DNA from: an uncultured Spirochaetales bacterium | Lineage (GTDB): Bacteria; Spirochaetota; Spirochaetia; Sphaerochaetales; Sphaerochaetaceae | Assembly: GCA_947306375.1 (NCBI GenBank) | Contig: CAMZGJ010000013.1 | Span: forward strand, 1-13,871 | Reading direction: 5' to 3' | DNA length: 13,871 bases | Shown: positions 1 to 6,686 of the stretch, in pieces | Numbering within the stretch: the stretch's first letter is position 1 | How the letters are laid out: each line of letters begins with the position of its first letter | Notes under the pieces: model-generated | Database searches by the model: none | Told to the model about the DNA's origin: nothing | The model's input: only the letters and a program-made list of their open reading frames with translations | Made by a program: the position numbers and the translations under genes

Positions 1-1069
1 ATTCCTCAATGGCCTCGGGTGTGCAGCCCATGTTGGATGTCTCAATGACATACTTTACGCCGTTGGCGATGAGTGCCTTGGCGTCTTCACCGTTGAGCTC
101 GTTCTGCAGTGCGCAGGGGAATGCCATGTCCACGGGGACTTCCCAGGGCTTTCTGCCCTTGACGAACTTGGCACCGAACTTCTTTGCGTAGGGCTCTACA
201 ATATCCTGGTTGGAGGCTCTGAGCTCAAGCATGTATGCAATCTTTTCAGGTGTGTTGATTCCTTCCTCATCCAGGACATATCCGTCCGGGCCGGAGATTG
301 TGACAACCTTTGCTCCGAGCTGTACAGCCTTGCTGACTGCGCCCCATGCCACGTTGCCGAAGCCGGAGATTGCAACTCTCTTGCCTGCAAATGTGTCATT
401 GTTTGCCTTGAGCATCTCATTTGCAAAGTACATTGTTCCGTAGCCTGTGGCTTCCGGTCTGACCAGTGAGCCGCCCCAGCCCCAGCCCTTGCCTGTAAGA
501 ACGCCGGTGTTCTCGTTGCGGATCTTTCTGTATGTTCCGTAGAGGTAGCCTATCTCTCTTCCGCCTACTCCCAGGTCTCCTGCGGGAACGTCGGTGTCCG
601 GGCCGATATACTTTTCAAGCTCTGTCATGAATGCACGGCAGAATCTCTGAATCTCTGCGTCCGACTTGCCCTTGGGTGAGAAGTCCGAGCCGCCCTTTCC
701 GCCGCCCATGGGGAGCGTTGTGAGGCTGTTCTTGAAAATCTGCTCGAAGCCCAGGAACTTGAGTGTTCCGAGTGTTACGTTTGCGTGGAATCTGAGTCCG
801 CCCTTGTAGGGTCCTATTGCGCTGTTGTACTGGACTCTCCATCCGCGGTTCACCTGAATCTCGTGGTTGTCATCTTCCCACTCAACTCTGAACTGGATAA
901 TTCTTTCCGGCTCTACAATCCTGTCCAGGATTTTATTCTTAAGATAGAGCGGATTTGCGTTTACTACATCGATAACAGAGGCAACAACCTCTCCTGCTGC
1001 CTGAATAAACTCCGGCTGTGCCGGGTTCTTTCTTTCAAGCTCTGCCATGAATTCGTCAAGTTTGTACAT
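1..1069 (-). CDS. gdhA: NADP-type glutamate dehydrogenase (3' end outside window)
   Basis: Catalyses the reversible amination of 2-oxoglutarate to glutamate in the cytoplasm, linking ammonia to central carbon. The visible 356 codons carry the hallmarks of the hexameric ~445-aa family: the substrate-binding PMGGGKGGSDF loop (residues 120-130), the catalytic Asp in VPAGDLGVGGREIGYLYG (161-178, Asp165), GWGWGGSLVRPEATGYG (195-211), and the Rossmann nucleotide loop SGFGNVA (235-241). About 90 C-terminal residues lie beyond base 1. The start at 1069 is supported by a TGGAGG Shine-Dalgarno 5-6 nt upstream (about 1075-1080). The variant ETSNMGCTPEA near residue 343 replaces the common EGANMPTT; I regard it as a clade variant. 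The gene has its own promoter and follows the terminator of the parE-parC-rluA operon. The coenzyme assignment (NADP rather than NAD) comes from overall family resemblance and is less certain than the enzyme name. Confidence 0.96.
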   Translation of the reverse strand, partial: MYKLDEFMAELERKNPAQPEFIQAAGEVVASVIDVVNANPLYLKNKILDRIVEPERIIQFRVEWEDDNHEIQVNRGWRVQYNSAIGPYKGGLRFHANVTLGTLKFLGFEQIFKNSLTTLPMGGGKGGSDFSPKGKSDAEIQRFCRAFMTELEKYIGPDTDVPAGDLGVGGREIGYLYGTYRKIRNENTGVLTGKGWGWGGSLVRPEATGYGTMYFANEMLKANNDTFAGKRVAISGFGNVAWGAVSKAVQLGAKVVTISGPDGYVLDEEGINTPEKIAYMLELRASNQDIVEPYAKKFGAKFVKGRKPWEVPVDMAFPCALQNELNGEDAKALIANGVKYVIETSNMGCTPEAIEE

Positions 1070-1095
1070 GTGAACCTCCAAGTTGTTCTGCTGTA

Positions 1096-1124
1096 AGCAT
1101 AACACGGGTTTTTTGCCAACACAA
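1096..1124 (-). promoter_or_regulatory. Probable sigma70 promoter of gdhA
   Basis: Read on the minus strand, TTGTGT (1119-1124) is followed after exactly 17 nt by TATGCT (1096-1101). This places a transcription start near 1089, about 20 nt before the gdhA ATG. Both boxes match consensus only partly. The region is AT-rich and lies just downstream of a terminator, where a promoter is expected. Confidence 0.5.
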
Positions 1125-1153
1125 ACAAATTAAGAAGTTATTGAGATTGAATT

Positions 1154-1182
1154 AAAGAAAAACAGCACTTTTTGACGTGCTG
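1154..1182 (-). terminator. Rho-independent terminator of the parE-parC-rluA operon
   Basis: On the minus strand the perfect 6-bp stem CAGCAC / GTGCTG (1177-1182 and 1163-1168) encloses an 8-nt loop and is followed at once by TTTTTCTTT (1162-1154). It begins 30 nt after the stop codon of the pseudouridine synthase gene and precedes the gdhA promoter, so it separates the two transcription units. There is no T tract on the other side, so it should act in one direction only. Confidence 0.8.
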
Positions 1183-1211
1183 CTCAAAAACGGTTTAAAA
1201 TATTGCCGTAT

Positions 1212-1892
1212 TCAGAAAAAACGCCACACGTCATTGTCCGGAACGGGGGCAGTGATGCTGACCTTTTCTTCCTTTCTGACGGGGTGTGCAAACTCCGCAT
1301 GTCTTGAGTGAAGACAAATTCCGCCGTCCGGATTGGAGCGCGGGAAACCGTACTTAAGATCTCCCTTTATATGTACGCCGCAGGCTGCAAGCTGGGCCCT
1401 TATCTGGTGGTGTCTGCCTGTAAGAAGATGTATTTCCAGAAGTTCATATCTGTCGGATTTTCCTATGAGACTGTATTCAAGAAGAGACTTCTGGGAGCCT
1501 GCGACTTCCCTTTCAAAGGCGCGGCTCATGTTCTTCTGCTCGTTCCTCTTTATCCAGTGCTCCAGACGGCCCTCCGGCTGACCCGGGTCTCCGTCACAGA
1601 CGGCCCAGTAAATCTTGTCCACTCCCCCGTCCCTGAACATTGCATTCATTCTGGAGAGGGCTTTTTCAGTCCTGCAGAAAACTACAATTCCGCTTGTGGG
1701 TCTGTCCAGGCGGTGGGGAATGCCCAGATAGACATTTCCAGGCTTTGAGTACTTCTGTTTGAGATAATCCTTCACATCCTGGGCAAGGGTGCGGTCCCCC
1801 GTCTTGTCTGCCTGAACAATCTCCCCGCAGAGCTTGTTCACTATTATGAGATGGTTGTCTTCATAAAGGATGCGCTCCTGCAGATCCTGCAT
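1212..1892 (-). CDS. RluA-family 23S rRNA/tRNA pseudouridine synthase
   Basis: Isomerises a uridine to pseudouridine in structured RNA; the exact target cannot be read from sequence. The 226-aa protein holds the catalytic motif HRLDRPTSGIVV (60-71, nucleophile Asp63), the conserved TGRHHQIRAQLA segment (about 158-169) and the late LHSRHAEFAHPV block (about 194-205). It starts directly with the catalytic domain (ILYEDNHLIIVNK) and has no N-terminal S4 domain, like the short RluA members and unlike RluC and RluD. The ATG at 1892 shares one base with the parC stop (TGATG), and AGGGAGAG lies about 8 nt upstream, so it is probably translated by coupling with parC. It is the last gene of the operon before the terminator at 1154-1182. 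Confidence 0.93.
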   Translation of the reverse strand: MQDLQERILYEDNHLIIVNKLCGEIVQADKTGDRTLAQDVKDYLKQKYSKPGNVYLGIPHRLDRPTSGIVVFCRTEKALSRMNAMFRDGGVDKIYWAVCDGDPGQPEGRLEHWIKRNEQKNMSRAFEREVAGSQKSLLEYSLIGKSDRYELLEIHLLTGRHHQIRAQLAACGVHIKGDLKYGFPRSNPDGGICLHSRHAEFAHPVRKEEKVSITAPVPDNDVWRFF

Positions 1893-3937
1893 CAGAAAAG
1901 CTCTCCCTGGGGGTTGTCCGGTTCCGCTTTCTGTTCTACGGGAACCTCTTCCGCCTGTCTCTCCTCTGCGGGAGCCTCTGCTGCGGGTTTTGAGCTTTCC
2001 TCCTTTTTCTCAACAAGCTTTGCGCTCTTGATTCTTATGGAGGCAACCTCCCTCTTTGTAAGAAGAACTCCGCCGGCCTTTGCTCCCTTAATCAGGTAGT
2101 CCGAGAACATGACGGTGCTCTCTTTGTACCTTGATGAGGCTCCCTTGAAGGTTATGGTCATTTCCGCATTCGGGAGGGTGGAGAGCTTCTTCATTACGTT
2201 GTTCTGCGGGTCAGGCAGAAGCTCGTAGGCCTTGTTCATTATGAAGCCGGAGTTGAACTTTGCCCTCTTTATAAAGACTTTTTTGGTGTCCTTCTCCTGG
2301 TAGATCACGGTGAAGACCAGGTCTTCCAAGGAGCTCTTGTCCGCAAGTCCTATGAAGGCAACGTCCTTTCCCACAAAGACCTTGTCCTGAACCGGGTTGC
2401 AGTAGTACGTGCCGTTCTTGTTTATGACAAGGATTTTGTCAAATTCGGAGACCTTCTGGACAACATCGCCGGTCTTGACGGCGGTGCCCAGGTAGCCCGT
2501 GGTCTCGTCGTAGCGCAGATCCAGGTCCCGTCTGGCAACTTCCTTCACGTCCACCATGTCAAAGTTGCGCACAACCGTCTTTCTTCTGTGCTCCGGGGTG
2601 TCCAAATCCTTCTTTATGTCCTCAAGGGTGCTGATTGCGTAGTCCGTGAGGTGGCGCAGGTTGTTGTTGCAGGTCTTTATGTCCGCATTTATCTGCTCAA
2701 TCTCCTCCCTGTTCTTCTCAAGGTCAAACAGTGAGATTCTGCGGATTGGGATTTTGAGCAGGTGTTCAACGTCTTCTGCGGTTATCTGTCTGACAAGCTG
2801 GTCCTCAAATGGCCTGAAGCCTGAAAGGACGGCCTCATTCACGGCCTCAGCGGTGCGTTTCTGCTCTATGCGCTTGTATATGCGCTCTTCAATAAAGATG
2901 CGTTCCAGGGTCCTGATATGCAGTTTGTCAGTGAGATGGCCCAGTTCAACCTCAAGCTCCGCCCTGGAGACTTTGAGCAGGTGGTCCGCGTGGTAGCGCA
3001 CTATGTCCGAGACAGTAATCAGGTGGGGCAGGTTGTCCTTGATTACAAGGCTGTTCACGCTTATTTTCTGCTCGCAGAGAGTGTAGGCGTACAGTGCGTC
3101 AACAAGGTCCTTGGTGTATGTGCCCTTGGAAAGGTAAAGCTCTATGTTCACGCTCTCGGCGGTAAAGTCATTGACCGTGGCAACCTTCAGCCGTCCCTTC
3201 TTGGCCGCAGCGTCTATGCTCTGGATCATCTTCTCGGAGTCCACTCCGAAGGGCAGCTCCTCAATAATTATTTTCTTGGGATTGGACACATCCAGCTTGG
3301 CGCGCACGGCAACGCTTCCAAGGCCGTCCCTGTAGTCCGTAACATCCATTATTCCGCCGCCGGGGAAATCCGGGTAGAGGGCAAAATCCTCTCCCCTGAG
3401 GGCCGCAATCTGGGCGTCAATTACCTCAAGGGCGTTGTGCGGCAGGATTTTTGTGCTCATGCCTACGGCTATTCCCTCGGTTCCCTGAATAAGGACAACG
3501 GGAATCTTGGCAGGGAACGTTACTGGCTCCTTGCTTCTGCCGTCATAGGACTCCACATACTCCGTAATCTCCGGGTTGTAGAGAACCTTCTTTGCAAACG
3601 GAAGCAGGCGGCACTCAATGTACCTGGCCGCGGCCGCCTCATCTCCGGTCATGAAGTTTCCGTAGTTTCCCTGTTTCTCTATGAAGAGGTCACAGTTGGC
3701 AAGATTGACAAGTGCGGTGTAGATGGAGGCGTCTCCGTGGGGGTGGTAGTGCATTGTGGAGCCCACAACGTTTGCAACCTTGTGGAAGCGGCCGTCATCC
3801 ATCTCAATGAGGGTGTGCAGTATTCTTCTCTGTACCGGTTTCAGGCCGTCCTCTATGTCAGGAATGGCCCTGTCCTTGATTACGTAGGAGGCGTATTCGA
3901 GGAAGTTCTGTCTGAAAATGTCTTTTGCGTATGCCAT
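1892..3937 (-). CDS. parC: DNA topoisomerase IV subunit A (ParC-type)
   Basis: DNA breakage-reunion subunit that decatenates or relaxes DNA together with ParE. The 681-aa protein opens with a type IIA winged-helix region: QRRILHTL (36-43), YHPHGDASIY (64-73) and the catalytic tyrosine in AARYIECRL (103-111, Tyr106). The C-terminal part (about 490-645) is short, with repeated beta-rich blocks, and I find no GyrA box (QRRGGKG-like), which argues for topoisomerase IV rather than gyrase. The last ~38 residues form a Glu/Ala/Pro-rich tail of low complexity. The residues that align with the quinolone-determining Ser83 and Asp87 of E. coli GyrA are Ala70 and Thr74. The start at 3937 follows a GGAGG/GGGGAG purine-rich site in the 13-nt gap after parE, and the end overlaps the pseudouridine synthase start by one base. 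Confidence 0.92.
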   Translation of the reverse strand: MAYAKDIFRQNFLEYASYVIKDRAIPDIEDGLKPVQRRILHTLIEMDDGRFHKVANVVGSTMHYHPHGDASIYTALVNLANCDLFIEKQGNYGNFMTGDEAAAARYIECRLLPFAKKVLYNPEITEYVESYDGRSKEPVTFPAKIPVVLIQGTEGIAVGMSTKILPHNALEVIDAQIAALRGEDFALYPDFPGGGIMDVTDYRDGLGSVAVRAKLDVSNPKKIIIEELPFGVDSEKMIQSIDAAAKKGRLKVATVNDFTAESVNIELYLSKGTYTKDLVDALYAYTLCEQKISVNSLVIKDNLPHLITVSDIVRYHADHLLKVSRAELEVELGHLTDKLHIRTLERIFIEERIYKRIEQKRTAEAVNEAVLSGFRPFEDQLVRQITAEDVEHLLKIPIRRISLFDLEKNREEIEQINADIKTCNNNLRHLTDYAISTLEDIKKDLDTPEHRRKTVVRNFDMVDVKEVARRDLDLRYDETTGYLGTAVKTGDVVQKVSEFDKILVINKNGTYYCNPVQDKVFVGKDVAFIGLADKSSLEDLVFTVIYQEKDTKKVFIKRAKFNSGFIMNKAYELLPDPQNNVMKKLSTLPNAEMTITFKGASSRYKESTVMFSDYLIKGAKAGGVLLTKREVASIRIKSAKLVEKKEESSKPAAEAPAEERQAEEVPVEQKAEPDNPQGELF

Positions 3938-3950
3938 CTCCCCGCCTCCG

Positions 3951-5765
3951 TCAGATTAAGTTTTCCATAATGAAATCACGCCGTTCGGGCGTGTTGCTGC
4001 CCATGTAGAAGTTCATTGCCTTGCGTGTCTCCGCAAGACTTTCAATGTTCACCGGAATAAGACGCATGTCCTCTCCTATGAACTGTCCGAACTCCTTTGC
4101 ACTTATCTCTCCAAGGCCCTTGAACCTGGTAACCTCCGCACCGCGGATCTGCTTCATCATGCGGTCACGCTCATCCTCGGAGTAGCAGTATGTGGTTACC
4201 GTCTTGTTCCTGACGCGGAACAGCGGGGTGTCCAGAATCCACACGCGTCCTGCGTTGATAAGGTCCTCAAAGTAGCTCAGGAAGTACGTCAGAAGCAGAA
4301 TTCTGATGTGAAAGCCGTCTATATCGGCATCTGTTGCAAATATAACCTTGCCGTATCTCAGACCCTCTATGCCGTTCTCAATGCCCAGAGCCGCCATTAC
4401 GTTGTACAGCTCCGAGTTCTTGTACATCTCAGTCATTGCAAGGCCGTTGACGTTCAGAGGTTTTCCCCTGAGGCTGAACACCGCCTGGGTCATTACGTCC
4501 CTGGCCGTGTTGAGAGTGCCGGATGCGCTGTCTCCCTCCGTGAGAAAGATCATGCTGCGCTCTCCCATGTCTGCATTCTGGCCGCTCTGACCCAGGTGGA
4601 ACTTGCAGTCCTTGAGCTTGGGAATGTTCAGGGAAATCTTCCTGGCATTCTCCTTTGCTATCTTCTTGACCTCAGTCAGCTTCTTGCGGATGGTCTCGTT
4701 GGTCAGGATCTTCTGGTTCAGTTTCTGGGCGTCTTCCGGGTTCCTGTGGAGGAAGTCCACTATGGCCTCTTTGACCTCATCCACAATGGGCATCCTTATT
4801 TCCGTGTTGCCCAGCTTGTTCTTGGTCTGGCTCTCAAAGACGGGGGTCTGGACCTTTATGGAGATGGCACCCACTATGCCCTCTCTTACATCCTGGGGCG
4901 CCCAGGTCTTCTTGAAGAACTCATTTATTCCCTTGAGGATTCCTTCCTTGAATGCGGCCTGGTGGGTTCCGCCGTCAGATGTGTACTGTCCGTTGACGTA
5001 TGAGTAATAGGTCTCCCCGGAATACTCTCTGGTATGGGTGAAGGCAAATTCCAGCATCTTGGACTTGTAGTGAATCATTTTGTAGATTCCGCTGTCCTGG
5101 ACTTCCTTCTCCAGAAGGTCCAGAAGGCCGTGCTGGCTCTTGAATATCTTGCGGTTGTAGTCAATGCTCAGGCCGGTGTTCAGGTAGCAGTAGTTCTCAA
5201 TCCTCTTTACTATGAACTCCTCGTTGAACTTGTACGGTCCGAATATGCCCTCATCCGGAACAAACTCCGTAAGGGTTCCGTCAGGCTCGTCCGTGGCTCC
5301 CTCTTTGCTGGATACCAGCTCTCCCTTCTCGAATGTGGCTTCAAAGAACTTTCCGTCCCTGTGGGATCTGACGTGGAAATAAGAGGACAGGGCGTTTACC
5401 GCCTTTGTGCCTACTCCGTTAAGACCTACGGAGAACTGGAACACGTCATCATTGTACTTTGCTCCCGTGTTTATCTCGGACACGCACTGTATGACTTTTC
5501 CCAGAGGAATACCTCTTCCGTGGTCCCTTACGGAACACAGGTTGTCCTGGAGTCTTATGACAATCCTGTTTCCGCAGCCCATTATGAACTCATCTATACT
5601 GTTGTCAATTACTTCCTTCATAAGGATATAGATGCCGTCATCAACATGGGAGCCGTTACCCAGGCGTCCTATGTACATGCCGGGTCTTATCCGGATATGC
5701 TCCATTGCGGAAACATGCTGTACCGCGTCCTCGTTGTATACGGGTTTTTCTCTGACAGTGGCCAT
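3951..5765 (-). CDS. parE: DNA topoisomerase IV subunit B (ParE-type ATPase)
   Basis: ATP-driven subunit of the type IIA topoisomerase formed with the ParC encoded 13 nt downstream. In order along 604 aa: IRPGMYIG (26-33); the GHKL ATPase motifs EVIDNSIDE (51-59), RDHGRGIP (80-87) and VGLNGVGTKAVNALS (113-127); the transducer QTK loop QTKNKLG (313-319); the Toprim metal site TEGDSASG (409-416) and DADIDGFHI (479-487); and RFKGLGE (547-553). The length fits the ParE/short-GyrB class without an insert. RFKGLGEISAKEF departs from the usual RYKGLGEM-type sequence, a minor variant. The start at 5765 leaves a normal ~20-residue lead-in to RPGMYIG. No Shine-Dalgarno site precedes it and a TATAGT box ends 6 nt before the ATG, so translation may be leaderless. 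It is the first gene of the operon. The distinction from GyrB rests on the partner lacking a GyrA box. Confidence 0.92.
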   Translation of the reverse strand: MATVREKPVYNEDAVQHVSAMEHIRIRPGMYIGRLGNGSHVDDGIYILMKEVIDNSIDEFIMGCGNRIVIRLQDNLCSVRDHGRGIPLGKVIQCVSEINTGAKYNDDVFQFSVGLNGVGTKAVNALSSYFHVRSHRDGKFFEATFEKGELVSSKEGATDEPDGTLTEFVPDEGIFGPYKFNEEFIVKRIENYCYLNTGLSIDYNRKIFKSQHGLLDLLEKEVQDSGIYKMIHYKSKMLEFAFTHTREYSGETYYSYVNGQYTSDGGTHQAAFKEGILKGINEFFKKTWAPQDVREGIVGAISIKVQTPVFESQTKNKLGNTEIRMPIVDEVKEAIVDFLHRNPEDAQKLNQKILTNETIRKKLTEVKKIAKENARKISLNIPKLKDCKFHLGQSGQNADMGERSMIFLTEGDSASGTLNTARDVMTQAVFSLRGKPLNVNGLAMTEMYKNSELYNVMAALGIENGIEGLRYGKVIFATDADIDGFHIRILLLTYFLSYFEDLINAGRVWILDTPLFRVRNKTVTTYCYSEDERDRMMKQIRGAEVTRFKGLGEISAKEFGQFIGEDMRLIPVNIESLAETRKAMNFYMGSNTPERRDFIMENLI

Positions 5766-5771
5766 ACAAAG

Positions 5772-5777
5772 ACTATA
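5772..5777 (-). promoter_or_regulatory. Candidate -10 box for a leaderless parE transcript
   Basis: On the minus strand TATAGT is followed by CTTTGT and then the parE ATG, so the usual 6-8 nt distance from -10 to start point would put +1 on or next to the initiation codon. No convincing -35 box sits at 16-18 nt (TATTTC-like sequence only) and there is no extended TG motif. The call therefore rests on the -10 match and on the absence of a Shine-Dalgarno site. Confidence 0.3.
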
Positions 5778-5842
5778 TTAACAAATAATTCCAAGAAATA
5801 CCACTACCCATTGTGTAATAAAGACTTCACTCCCCTACAGAC

Positions 5843-5881
5843 CCCGGAATTACTCCTGTTTTTCTGAAAAAAACTTCCGGG
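5843..5881 (+). other. Imperfect hairpin in the divergent parE/lipoprotein gap
   Basis: The arms CCCGGAA (5843-5849) and TTCCGGG (5875-5881) are perfectly complementary. They continue, after an 8-nt one-sided bulge (5850-5857), into GTTTTT / AAAAAC (5858-5863 with 5869-5874), closing on a 5-nt loop. That makes 13 bp in total. It stands 31 nt upstream of the lipoprotein ATG. Neither strand has the T tract of a terminator and no gene ends here, so it is more likely an mRNA leader structure or a protein-binding dyad. Apart from the hairpin and weak AT-rich promoter-like sequence, I see nothing else in the 147-bp gap. Confidence 0.4.
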
Positions 5882-5912
5882 TGAAAATGAGGTTTTCAGA
5901 CATAACTATAGT

Positions 5913-6659
5913 ATGAGGAAAATTTTTTCACCGTGTTTTTTTCTTTCTCTGTGCGTCCTTTTTCTCTGCTCCTGCAAGGACGGATCCCTGTCCAGAACCG
6001 TGAGCATAATAATCCCGGAACATCCCTGGGAAACGCAGGACGTTGAGAAGATGTGGTACAGCCTGCAGTGGTCCGACGGGTCCTGGGTCCGGACTCTGTT
6101 TGTGGACAACGGAACCAGAAATGTTCAACTTAAAGTGCCTCTGGGGGCAAATATCATTGTATGCGCCTACCCCATGGATGACCTCATGCCCTTTGGCGCG
6201 CTTATATCGCCGGCCGTGGGGGAGGCCGGGGTTGTGCTTGATCAGGATACGGGCTTTCTTGCGGACCTGCTTCTGGGAATTGAGCTTGAGGTGGCATGTT
6301 CCGTGAACTTTGACATGCTTGTGAAGTACGCCTCTCGGAGCACGTCGGATTTCAGGCTGCTTGATGCGGATGTTCTTCTGACGGACATTCTGAACGGCAG
6401 GCTTTCCGAAAGGAGTTTCCGCGTTCTTGAACCGGTGGAGGCTTCCGATCTGCTGTTCTATCCGGGAATATGGGAGAGCGAGAGTGTGCATGAGAACGCC
6501 CTTGCCGTGGGAGCGGACGGCGTTGTTCCGGCCCTTGAACTGGGACGCGGGGTACACCGTTATCTGTGTGTGAGCCGGCAGCTTGAGATAAGGATTGTGG
6601 TTTCACAGGACGGAATCTTCAAGTACGAGCGTCCTGCACTGATTTCCCGTCTTACCTGA
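5913..6659 (+). CDS. Predicted lipoprotein of unknown function
   Basis: I do not recognise this 248-aa protein. The N-terminus (MRK, then a hydrophobic run of about 15 residues ending LFLCSC) looks like a lipoprotein signal. Cys21 is the best lipidation site because Ser20 at -1 fits, although Cys19 at -2 is unusual; such relaxed lipoboxes are common in spirochaetes. The mature part has no membrane segment. It begins with a beta-rich region (TVSIIIPEHPW, then MWYSLQWSDGSWVRTLFVD, about 29-65) that could be a small beta-sandwich, followed by a more helical middle and a beta-rich end. The start at 5913 is chosen because it gives the signal peptide. There is no Shine-Dalgarno in position, but a 9-codon ORF ends across this ATG (ATGA overlap). 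The serine ammonia-lyase follows 27 nt downstream and may be co-transcribed, which does not by itself suggest a function. Confidence 0.75.
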   Translation: MRKIFSPCFFLSLCVLFLCSCKDGSLSRTVSIIIPEHPWETQDVEKMWYSLQWSDGSWVRTLFVDNGTRNVQLKVPLGANIIVCAYPMDDLMPFGALISPAVGEAGVVLDQDTGFLADLLLGIELEVACSVNFDMLVKYASRSTSDFRLLDADVLLTDILNGRLSERSFRVLEPVEASDLLFYPGIWESESVHENALAVGADGVVPALELGRGVHRYLCVSRQLEIRIVVSQDGIFKYERPALISRLT

Positions 6660-6686
6660 ACGTCCTTTTTGTATTAGAGTGTAGGT

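Noticed and set aside
1096..1118. TTGGCA as the -35 box of gdhA
   Set aside because: Its distance to TATGCT is only 12 nt; TTGTGT at 17 nt is the workable choice.
1308..1748. 146-codon open frame on the plus strand
   Set aside because: Antisense to the RluA-family gene, whose catalytic motifs fix the minus-strand frame.
2918..3970. 350-codon open frame on the plus strand
   Set aside because: It is antisense to parC, whose motifs are unambiguous; its translation shows no domain and mirrors the GC-biased third positions of parC.
4308..5003. 231-codon open frame on the plus strand
   Set aside because: Antisense shadow of parE with no family features.
1892..5765. The two topoisomerase genes as gyrA and gyrB
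   Set aside because: Subunit A lacks a GyrA box and has a short C-terminal part, and the two genes are adjacent with B before A; topoisomerase IV is the better call, though a gyrase-like activity cannot be excluded.
5034..5867. 277-codon open frame on the plus strand
   Set aside because: Antisense to parE; no recognisable motif, no ribosome site, and it ends in the divergent gap.
5928..6557. 209-codon minus-strand frame opposite the lipoprotein
   Set aside because: Composition is basic and motif-free, while the plus strand gives a signal peptide and a normal protein.
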